From Rhea pennata (lineage: Eukaryota; Chordata; Aves; Rheiformes; Rheidae), in the NCBI RefSeq assembly GCF_028389875.1, contig NC_084665.1, forward strand, positions 6,139,501 through 6,203,500: a DNA stretch of 64,000 nt, given 5' to 3'. The position numbers were made by a program, and so were the translations under genes. Below the pieces are notes generated by a model. That model worked only from the letters and a program-made list of their open reading frames with translations, was not told the DNA's origin and did no database searches. Shown one piece after another: positions 11,201 through 38,600 of this stretch. Numbering within the stretch: position 1 is the stretch's first letter; every line of letters starts with the position of its first letter.

Positions 11201-12963
11201 CATGAGTTAAGATACTTCATCTGAAGTCTTAAAACTACTCAGTTTATGAGAAAACCGTTCCTTTTTGATATAACCACTAACTCCTGTTGTTACCCCCCCC
11301 CCAAAAAAAAAAAAAAAGAAAAAAAAAAAACTCTACATCTGAAGCTTAAAGTAATGTTTTTTTTTATTGGTTGGTTGTTTTTTTGGGAGGGAGAGAAAGG
11401 CCTTTTTTGTTTTTTGTTTTAAAATTATTTGATAAAAGCAAAAAGCACAGTGTAACTGACAAAGTAAGAGTTCTCACTTACAGTGGATTTTCCTTCTGGA
11501 GACCTAAAAAAAGTATTATTATACCTAAAATTCGCTTTTCTTTATACAACGACAAGTAATGACGTTTTCTCACCTGGGATAAGATTTGCACAAGTTAGGC
11601 TTACATAGAGCACACTGATGAGAATTTTGTCAGCCAGAGGATCAAGAGCACTCCCCAAAGCCGATTTCTGATTAGCCCAGTTCCGTGCGATAAATCCGTC
11701 CAACTAAAAAAACCACAGAGTTCAACATTTATCCATCAGAAAACTAAGAAAAATAATAGTTTCTATATGCTACTGTTACAGAGATTGGACGAATAACATC
11801 ACACAATACAGTTAGCTTAACGAAGATGAAATACGATACTTGTTAGCTGATATTTCTAACATACTGTCACATTGTGTTCTAGATTATGGAAGCCTCTGAA
11901 CACATTCCATCTTCAATATTAGAAAAAAAAGAAAGTGATGTTTCAAATCACACACCTAAATTCATGCAAGTCAACTACTATTTTGGGTGCACCCTGTACA
12001 CCCGCATATGCTAACAGACCACTAGATGAGCCAACGTTGTTTCCATGTGTAAATGCGTGCTTGAGGATGGTCAGGGAACCTAGCCATCCCCTTTGCTCTA
12101 CCACCACACAGTCCCCTTTAGGGCTCTGGGAGTCACTTTGCACTATCATAAAGGATCTATAGAGCATTTCTAAAACACAGGAAATATAAAAACCACTCTG
12201 CTTTTAAAACTTGGTCATCGTTGTTCTACATTAAGTCATTCTGAAACTTAACATGTGCCAACGGGATCAACGTACGGCTGCCTTTATGCGTTTTCAAAGC
12301 GATACAAACGTACCAAATCCGTAATGCCAGCCAAAACAAAGACGCCGAGTGCAACGTTGAAGTTTTCTTCGACAATCAGGTAGCCTAAAACCGGCGCCAA
12401 ACCCATCCTCGCCATCGACAGGATATTTGGGATCGTCCATGGGTTTTCATACTGTGAAAGGAAGCAGGCGCACGCTCCAGGGCGGGAAGGCAGCCCCTCA
12501 GCGGGCACGCAGCAGCCTTAAAGCGCGTAAACACACGCTTTGACCCGAATTTGCCGCGCCCCCGGTCACGTACCAGCTCGGCGTAGCGCTCCGCCGCGCT
12601 CCGCTCCCCGCGGGAGTCCGGCGCCGGGGGACCGCCGCTCCCCGCCCGCCGCGGCCCGGCCCCGCCGCCGCCGCCTCCTCCCCCTCGCAGGAGGCTCCAG
12701 GCGGCGGCGGCGGCGGGCGCGCGCAGCGGCCGTTGGGGCGCGCGCAGCAGCCGTTGCGGGTGACGCAGGGCGGGCGCCGCGCGCCACCCCGCCGCCAGGC
12801 AGAAGCCGCCGCTGTTGCCATGGCAGCGCCCGGCCGCCGCCGCCTCGGCCTCGGCGCCGGGCCGGCTCGCCAGCGGCCTGGCTCCGCCGCCGCCCGGCCG
12901 CCGCCGCCCCGCGCCGCCGAGCAGCCCCCACACCCCCCTGCCCAGCCACGCGGCGGCCAACAT
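8262..12963 (-). CDS. CRLS1: CRLS1, mitochondrial cardiolipin synthase, complete (7 coding exons, 330 aa)
   Basis: Cardiolipin synthase transfers a phosphatidyl group from CDP-diacylglycerol to phosphatidylglycerol in the inner mitochondrial membrane. Coding exons (minus strand): 12574-12963, 12314-12451, 11574-11703, 10969-11054, 10492-10560, 9983-10074, 8262-8349. All have GT/AG borders and phases that close to 993 nt. The N-terminus (about residues 1-130, exon 1) is an Arg/Ala/Gly-rich mitochondrial targeting region with poly-Ala and poly-Gly runs. It is longer than in human CRLS1 (301 aa). From YENPWTIPN (residue 131) onward similarity to human is very high. The CDP-alcohol phosphatidyltransferase motif is intact, with aspartates at about 175, 178, 197 and 201 and AR at 182-183. 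Later segments include [12 protein letters not shown]-like membrane sequence (here [12 protein letters not shown]), YFNPCYATA and the ending [11 protein letters not shown]. The start was chosen by homology of the first residues (MLA..., as in human). MCM8 lies upstream and COMMD1 downstream, both on the same strand. Confidence 0.97.
9551..9577. repeat. T-rich/(TTGG)n tract
   Basis: A T run merges into five GG pairs separated by TT, then another T run. It lies in CRLS1 intron 6. The GGTTGG pattern could form a two-quartet G-quadruplex on the plus strand. Confidence 0.8.
11105..11130. repeat. A26 tract (T26 in CRLS1 transcript)
   Basis: In CRLS1 intron 3 the transcript carries T26 about 51-76 nt upstream of exon 4 (first base 11054). 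It lies in the zone where the branch point and upstream pyrimidines would act. A second mononucleotide cluster (C run, A15, G, A12-like) is at about 11292-11331. Confidence 0.85.
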
Positions 12964-13260
12964 GGCGGCAGCCGCCCCTACGCGCGCTGCGGCCCTGCCC
13001 GCGGCAGCGAGCGGCCCGGCCCCGCCGCCGCCGCCGCCATCCGCCGCCCCGCGGGGGCTGCCGGCAGGCTCCCAGCCGCCGCCGGCGGGCGTGTGTGCGC
13101 GGCAGCGCGGCCTTTCGCGGCGCTTTACGGCAGCCCCCTCCCCTGCCCGCCGCGCGCTTTACGGCGGGCCGCGGTGCGCGCCGAGGCGGCGGGGGCAAAG
13201 CCGGGTTCTGCCCGCCCTCAGGGGCCGAGGTTTCACCCCCTGAACCCAGGCTTGTCTGAT
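12540..13260. promoter_or_regulatory. CRLS1: CRLS1 CpG-island promoter and exon 1
   Basis: This is a dense CpG-rich block covering CRLS1 exon 1 and about 300 bp upstream. A YY1-type motif (AACATGGCGGC on the plus strand, 12959-12969) spans the CRLS1 start codon. No TATA box is evident. Long GC-rich ORFs on both strands here are composition artefacts, apart from the CRLS1 reading frame. Confidence 0.75.
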
Positions 13261-15017
13261 TACACAGGCGAGCTAATACTTGGCAGGCCAAAGCGGGGTT
13301 CTAGGAAAAGAGCTCACATCCACACTCTTCAACTCTACCCCTTCCGCGGGCCTTTGAAAGGTGACGTGGTTTACTGCTGCCTTAGTGACACGAGTGAGGG
13401 AACACGTCAAAGAATTGTGGAGTAGCAGGAGGCTGAAAATAATCCTGCTTTTAGAACTTCAGTTCTGCCCTCTACCCCTTAAGCAACACCACACAAGGTT
13501 CTTCCATATGAATTCACAAGTTACTTAAAAAAAAAGTTAATGCATACTTTTCCTTAGTTGATGCAGGTTTCCTCTTCGTGTACAGAAGCAGAAGTAACTC
13601 AGAACTTGCACGGAAGCATTCCTCTTCTGTTACCCACATGCCTAAAGGCTGATGGTACAAGTTCATTTAGTCACACCAGTCAGACGCCGCCTGCTACTGC
13701 GTCTCCGTTCAGCTGGATGGGCACAGAGTACTAAGTAGCATTAAAATAGCCATTAATCATTATTGTAATGAGCATAGAAAACCTGTAAGGAGCAAGTAAA
13801 CTGCTTGTCACTTCAGAGTTAATACATACTATTTGCCTGAAACACTCTTCAAATGAGTTTGCAATTTTAAGCGCACTGAAGTAGACTCACACTGAGGCAC
13901 TGCTGAATATTTACGTATTCTTTGAAAGCTGTATATCTCACATTTTCATACACAAATGGCTGAGGAACCATGCCCTAGAACAGATCTGCAAGTGAACTAG
14001 GCAGAAATAACTGAACCTTCAGTTATTTTATTACAATTTAGAAATGAGAGAAAAAAACAGAAGTTACAACAAAACATTCTTGAAAAACATTTAATATGTA
14101 CACTGAAGACTTTGCATTTGCCATTTTACTGTGCTAGATTAAAAAAAAAAAATCAGGACACACACACGTTTTACTCTTGCAGAACGTCCTTCCACAGCAG
14201 TCACAGAACTAGAAGAAAACAAGCACAGTATGTTCACCTTAAATATCCTGTAAGTCTTGTTAACATGCATGACAGCATTCTGGTTATAAATAAGTTACAT
14301 TACTATATAATGCTTTTGCATGAATCAGACTTCTCACATTTTAAATGAAAAAGGTACATAAAATTTGTTGTACATATTAAATATTGTAATATAAGGAAAT
14401 TTTTCCTCAGACTAGCATTTTAAATAAAATCAACTATATATATAAAACAAGCTATAAATACAGAGCTGCAAAACAGGAAACTAAAATAGTTTCAATAATG
14501 TGCAACTTATTACAGCTATAGAACTGTATTGGCTCAACATGGAGGTTCCCAGTTTTTTGGGAAACATTTCTATACTTTAGATTCTTCAAGTTAACTACAT
14601 TGCTACAAAGCCGTTCACATAGTCTTCTCATGAAGGAGTTCTTATTTTTAAATCTGTAGGTCCAACATCACTTTAAATTTAGAAGAAAAATCTCTTACTG
14701 CACTGCAATGAACTGAGTAACATACACTTTCCACTACTCAAGCATCATAGAGTACATGCTACACATTCTCAAGTAGTAAACCTACGGGGATGAGTCAAGC
14801 CGTAGTACTATGGTTCAGTTTGTCCCGCAGCAGTTTTCAGCAAACCTCTGGCTTTACTAGTTGCTGAAGGGGAATCTTGCACCACAGCAAACAACAATGC
14901 TGGCAGGGCATCAAGTACTGTAGTAGGCTGCAATTCAGTGCATTTTATTGCAGCTTATCCATCAGGCTATTTCAGGTATTATGACATGTGTCAAGAAGTC
15001 TTTCACAGCAGCTCTTC
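13261..15017 (-). other. CRLS1 upstream flank and MCM8 3' UTR
   Basis: Between the CRLS1 promoter and the MCM8 stop I see no coding exon. Positions from roughly 14010 to 15017 are probably MCM8 3' UTR. Minus-strand AATAAA copies are at 14944-14949 (3' UTR of only about 90 nt) and 14027-14032 (about 1 kb). The rest is AT-rich unique sequence. Confidence 0.5.
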
Positions 15018-32153
<17,136 letters not shown>

Positions 32154-32632
32154 CCCGCGCCGCCAGGGCGGCCCCGACCAGGCCGCAGGGAGCGGGAAGC
32201 GGAAACACCAAATGGCGGCAGCGGGCGCCCCTCGCAGCGGCCACGCTCGTGAGGACTTTTGTCCCCCCTGCGGCACCGTAAAGCCGCACCCCCCGCCCCA
32301 AGGAGGCAGCGGCGCTCCTTCCCTCACTCCCGTTCTATTTTGGCGCCCGCACACGTCGCTTCCGGTGCTGCCGCCAATCCCGAGGGAGGAAGCGGTGGCG
32401 ACGCCCCGCCCCACCGAGTCGCCGTGACGCAAGGAGCGAGGATGGCCGGCGCCCATTGGCCGATTCCACCGTCTCACGTGAGCCTCGCCCCGCCTACTCG
32501 CCCTCCGCTTCCGCCCGCTCTGCTGCGCCGCGCAGGCGCCGCCGGCTCTCAGCGGCGCCGGCGAAGGGCCGGCGGCGCCTGCGCAGTGGCGGGCGCCGGG
32601 GCGGAAGCAGCACGAGGAGGGCGGCGGCGGCC
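32154..32632. promoter_or_regulatory. Divergent MCM8/TRMT6 promoter (CpG island)
   Basis: Only 479 bp separate the MCM8 ATG (minus, 32153) and the TRMT6 ATG (plus, 32633), and the block is CpG-rich with no clear TATA box. Motifs seen: TTTGGCGC, an E2F match, at 32339-32346; CTTCCGG, an ETS core, near 32360; TGACGCAA, ATF/CEBP-like, near 32425; ATTGG, an inverted CCAAT, near 32454; TCACGTGA, an E-box palindrome, at 32474-32481; NRF1-like GCGCAGGCGC and GCGCCTGCGC inside a 17-bp inverted repeat (32530-32546 and 32568-32584); and a YY1-like ATGGCGGC near 32212. MCM8 and TRMT6 are also head-to-head in human, so shared control is conserved. Factor occupancy is inference. Confidence 0.85.
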
Positions 32633-35600
32633 ATGGAGGGCAGCGCGAGGCCGGAGCTGCGCATCTGCGAGGGCGACTGCGCCGTGCTCAAGCGGGACGA
32701 CGTCTTCAAGGCGGTGCCCGTGCTGCGGCGGAGGTGAGGGGCCGCGCCCGACGCGCTTTATCCCGCCTCCCCGCCGCCGCGCGCGGCCGCGCCGTCCCCC
32801 CCCACCCCCCCAACCCCGCCGCGCGCGCCAGGCGCCCCCAACGGCCGCCGCGCGCCCCCAACGGGCGGCGCCGCCTGAGGGGAGCGACGTCCCGCGGGTG
32901 CCGTCCACAGCCAGGGGCGTAACGGGGCCGGCGGCTCGGCTGCCGCCGCCCGGAGCCGCCTTCGCGGGCCTGCTGTGCCCGCTGTGCTTTTTCACGGGCT
33001 TCATCCCGGCTGGTAGGATCTGACAGAATTTTTTTCAGCATGTGCCAAGAGCGCCAGATTGAGGTGCTTATTCTGTTACCCTGCACAGCAGGGCTAAGAT
33101 CACCGTGTCAGATCCCTCTTCAGTTTTCGTGTAACTCAGCTGCAAATGCCTGCTGTAAGGGAAAGAACAAGAAAACAAAAGAATAAATATTGCCACAGAA
33201 AATTAACTCGTGTGTAGGCTTTTTTTTCTTATCTACAATCTGATGAGAGTAAGGATGCTGCAAGACAACGTGACACTATTTGAGATTGGATATGCTGTTT
33301 AGAGTAGTCATCAGCATGAAATTCAAGCGCATGTACACAATCTTAGATCTAAGTTGTTTTCAACAATTTCAAGTCTTACAATTTTTGACTGATCTTTGAC
33401 TAGTAGACTTTAGCTGTGCCAAGAAAAATACCATTAGGATTTTTAAAATTTATTTAAGTATGGTAAATACATGTCTTGAATAAGAAAGCATTCAATTCTG
33501 TTTATTTAAATGTCTTAGATGAGAAAACATTTTTTATTATGCTTTATTTAAATACTCGATCTCGTTTGGGAATATAAACCATGGTATTGTCCCAAAACTG
33601 GTTTCTCTTACCCGGTGTGCAAGCACCCAATAGACGCACAGGGTTGAGATACTTCTTTGTTTCATTTCTGCGCAGAGATGGGTGCTAGGTGGTAGATCAC
33701 AAAGCTAGCACACCTTCTCCCCTTCTCATTCTTTATTTATACACACTTTTCAGGGAGTACTTCATAAAATTTTTCTTTTTTTACTGGTTACAGTTTCATA
33801 ACATCACATATACACTCTGTGCTTGTGCTTTCACATTCCTGTTAATTAGCATGGGAAGCAGAAAAGAGGCAGTAACATGATGGTCGTGTCATTTCCATCT
33901 CATTATTCATTTGGGATGTGTAGTCTAATATGTTATTAAGCCTTAATGAACTTAGGGTTACTCTGGGTTATTCTGCTGTTTTTGTCTTGTCTGCCCCTCA
34001 CATTCTTCAAAGTGTTGCAGTTTCCTGAAGGTTATTCAGCTGGAGCTGTTTGTCCTTTGCAATACTTTTTTTTGCTGTATCTTCTCTCCCTTGTTCTTGA
34101 GTCTTATTAACTGTTTGCAGGGTTTTCACAGCATCGCTCCAACAATGGTGTATTTAAAATACACATATGAATTTCAAACATCAGTCAGCTGAGTAATAGG
34201 ACTAGCAAAGAACTTGACATTTTTGTTTAGCCTCAAAATTAGTGATGAGTATAACTAGCCTATGAGCTTAAATTATTAAGTCTTGACTCAATGCCGTGTG
34301 CGGCACGGATACTGCTACCTGTTTCATTTGACAAAAATGGTGTTTCCTTGGTCAGCAAGGAAATCTGTGTAGCTCAGCCTGGAAGTCAAGGCTTTTGTTG
34401 TTATTTTATTCCTTAGTAAGGAAATAAAAATGTAAATCCATAAGTGCAATCAAAACTAAATGATTTTTTTTGTATTAAATGTTTCTAGGATTACATTGCT
34501 CTTTCTGTTATTTTTTTTCATATTCCTTTGGCTTTTTTTTGGGGGGGGGGGGGAGCTCTGCAAAATATAGAGATTTCTAAGCTCATACTTGTGTTTCTAC
34601 GCTTACCTGAGTGACTGGCCTAGATCTAATACAGTTCAGATTAACTTGTTCCTTGCCTCGTTCTGACTTTCTCTGTCAACAATGGTGTATATATGATTCA
34701 AGTGCTATATCCTTATGTCTTACTTGTCATTTTAGAACTCAGTGGAACCTAAAAAGGTATATTTCTCTTATTTTATATTCAATTTAAGTCTTCCTCTTTG
34801 TTCTTTTCCTAGCCAGTCTCAATTTAATGTAGATTTGTCATCAGTAGTTAGCATATTATGCTTGTTGTGCTTTCCTTAAGAACATAGATAGAAGGTCATC
34901 TATGAAGTTTTGATTTACTTTCAACTATTGTTGGGTTTTAAAATCCTGTACACCTAATCTTTTGGACATAATAAAAATAATGATTTTAATATCATTACCT
35001 TCTTTCATTATTTCAGAAAAATAATTTTTGAAAAGCAGTGGTTCTATCTGGATAATGCCATCGGACATATTTATGGAACTACATTTGAAGTAACTAGTGG
35101 TGGAAACCTCCAGCCAAAGCAAGAGATGGAAGAGACTACCACAGGTATTTCAGGGGATTGACTGATGTTTGGAAAAATGCATGCCATTTAACTTGTTTAT
35201 TGCCATTTAACTTGATATGACCAAAGATGATGGAAAATAAGTTTTCTATTAATCATTTGTTAACGTTCATTACTTATAGTCTTTCTGTCATAAAAGTGCA
35301 TGGTTTTTTCTTGATCTGCTGTTTCGCTAGTGCTGTGACAAAAAATTTTTAATATGGGAGAAAATTTGAATTTTAGTCTCGCTGAATATACATACTGAGG
35401 TCTATTTTACATATTATATTTAACTGATTGATTAGGCAATATTATGCAAGACTACAAAGCATGTGAGTTTAATCCTGAGAAGTCTGCTTTCCGTGAAACT
35501 AAAATCTTACGTTTCTCCAACTTAAAAAAACATTTAGAGCTAGATTTTACAAATCTATATCCTTTTTCTTTAGAAACAAAAGAAGCAGGTACAGATAATC

Positions 35601-38600
35601 GTAACATAGTTGACGATGGAAAGTCTCAAAAACTGACTCATGATGACATAAAGGCTTTGAAGGACAAGGGTATTAAAGGACAGGTAACATTAAGGTTTTG
35701 GTGTCATTTCTGTGCTACCTTGATGGTTATATTTTAGTTTATGAAAGAAGCTATTCTTTTTAATGGTGCATAGACTTTGGTGCTTTTTCTTTGTTCTTCT
35801 GCTCAAGTCATGTTTTTCCTAGAGATCTGTTTTTACAAAAATGCAAAGCCTATTTTCAGAGAAAACTTCATGTAAGGTTGGCAACTTTGTCAGTAGAGAG
35901 TGCAGTATGAATTCATGCTGCATCAGGAGTCACAATAGACAAAAAGGAATGTAAAAAAATTGAGAAAATAAAATTCACATAATTTAATTGATTTTGTCTC
36001 TTTATAAGTTTGGAAATGATTCTATGCTACATTATATACTACTACTTATGTCTATACTAAAGACATACTAAAGTCATATAATGATTATACTACCAAAGCT
36101 GTAGGAAGGTATAATGGACAAACACAAACATGTTAACAAGCAACATTGATAGCACACTTGTTTATATAATCTGCCTTGAGGTGGTACCTATCAAACGGTG
36201 ATGCATGTGTTTTATCTGCATCTCAAAAGTTTAAGATTCTTCTCAACGGACCAATTCTGTTCTGTTAGAGAGGGGATGTTTTTTTACCCCATAGTTTGTT
36301 AGGCAAGGCCTTCTTGAATGTTAATAAACCCTTGCAGTAAGTGGCATTCTGCACCTATTATCAGACAAAATTCTCTCTCATCTTTGGTTTCTAAATAAAA
36401 GTAAGAAATTGCTCATGCTTACATCAAGTTCATCTCCTCTTTGCATCTTGCTGTTTGCTGCCACTGTTCAGAGCAGCTGTTCTGCTTTTCGCCTGCTTAA
36501 TAATGGATGGGTCTAAGCAGAAGTACTTTTTCTGTTTTCATGGTTGAGCTGTTCCTGCCATTATCACTTTGAGAAGAACATACTAATCAGTCTGATAGCT
36601 TTGACATTTCCTGTTAGTTCTCATTATCTGTGTCAGATGATCCCTTTGGCTCTTTGTGTCCTCAGCATGTCTATGCCGTACATCCACTGTATTGTTTTAT
36701 TTAGGATATTAAAATACCCTACTTTATTAACAGTGGTTTCTGTAATTTAATTTTAGACTGTGTTATGTTAGCAACAATAGACAATATTCTTCCATGAATG
36801 TGTGGTAAAATTTGAGTTAATGTTTGTGAATGACATTACTTTGTCAATGTAGAGATAACTATTCTTTGAAATAAAGTAACCTCAGTGTTAATGGGATTTG
36901 ATTTGCCATCATCTTCCAAGTTCTTCCTAGGTCCTAAAGAATAATTGTGTAGTGTTAGGCTGCAGACTGGGAGTGGCATGTACTCTCAGGGTACTGCATA
37001 ATACCACAGCTTCCCTTTGGTTCCCTGAACTTGAAGATATATTCCCTGGTTTCTTCAAGGTAAATTTTACTGACAAAAATCCAGGTGCTGCACTCAACTA
37101 CGAGGCAAAAAATAGGCCCCGCCCTATTAATAGTAAATTTTAAATATTTGAAAGACCTTAAGAAGGAGTGGCCTGAAAAATAGCAACTTTAAGAAATACT
37201 TGCATCAATATAGTTTTTATCAGCATAATGGAAGATGAGGTGTCCACCTTAAAAATACTCCTTTTCTCATTTCCCTTCCCCAATTCCTATTAGTCCAGGT
37301 TATACTATTGGTTTTCATACATGTTTAGTAAGAACTTTTGAATTTAGCAATTAAACTACTTTGAGCAAAACAACAAAAACAGCAGTGTGCAGCATTTTTT
37401 CCTTTATTGCAGGCATAGTTACAAAACTTGAAAAATGAAAGCCATTTTCTGTTGGCATCTTAATGATCCTTTCAGCTGGAATCTAAGAGTATGAGGAGGA
37501 AGAAAGATTAGACTGGCAAAGGGAGTAAATCAGAACAAGGAGATGAGGAGACAGAAACTAGAATTCTGGGGAAAATCTGGGAGCTACAGAAGGAAAGATT
37601 CATGAGAAATACTGTAGGAAATAGTAAATGCTAAGGAGTCTGACATCAAGCAAGAAGCTAGTACAAGACTCTAGCACAATTTGGGAGACGGAAGAAATTA
37701 AGTGAGGTAGGAGAGATGTCTGACGAATAGTCAAGTATAGCACAAGAACTGAAGCAGTCTGGGCAAAAAGATACCTTGATAGACTGAGATGCTTAAATCA
37801 GGTGAAACCCAGAGAGAAAGTGAGAGTTGGATTAAAGTAAATATTTCATATGACACTAGAATCCTTGCTTTATTTTTGTCAAATATTTTTGCCTGTATAG
37901 CTTCACACAGGATTTAGTAACTTACTTGCAGGGTCATGGGGAATGTTAAACTGAGAACTTAGTATATATACTATGTCACATGTTCCATAATAACTACCCA
38001 TAAATATAACTCTGCCTTCATTCTAAACACAGAATAACTAAAAATAGCTAATCATCAGAGAAAGCAGGATATTGTCCTTGACATCTGGTGTGGGAATAAG
38101 AATGTGCATATAGGGAGGGTTCACTTTTTTTTCTTTTTTCTTTCTTTCTTTTTTTTTTTTTTTTTTTTTGGTTTGTATAGTAATCTAGTTTGGCTCAATC
38201 GAACAGGAACTAACTCTGGTGCAAGGGAAGCCCGTTTATATACCAATGCACAGAGTTAAAAACTGGAAATATAATCATCTTTCCCGCTCTACTCCCAGTT
38301 CTGCTTATGATGCTTTTAGGTGTTGGTACTAGTAATAACAACTTATCATTTATATTAATGTACACAGGAGTTGGTAGCTCATTGAAATAGAATAGCTACG
38401 CTTCCTCCTTCTCCACAAAATAACCCATTTCAAGGATTAACATTTTCAGTTTGTCATTTTTATACTGACATTATATAGTTAAAGAACACTTTTTAAAGAA
38501 GTATATAGTTCCTTTGCACAGGCAGGGTAGTATCTTGCTTTTCCTATTTACTTTGCCATTAATGTCAGCAGAAGATAATGGTATATATGCTTCTCTAGTG

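Noticed and set aside
12540-13425. Several 140-240 codon ORFs on both strands at the CRLS1 promoter
   Set aside because: GC-rich sequence lacks stop codons. Translations are Pro/Arg/Ala only. Only the CRLS1 frame has homology; the short TISU-linked frame is kept as a finding, not a gene.
32259-33023. 254-codon plus-strand ORF overlapping the MCM8/TRMT6 promoter
   Set aside because: It is a GC-rich artefact in a different frame from TRMT6 exon 1, which has clear homology.
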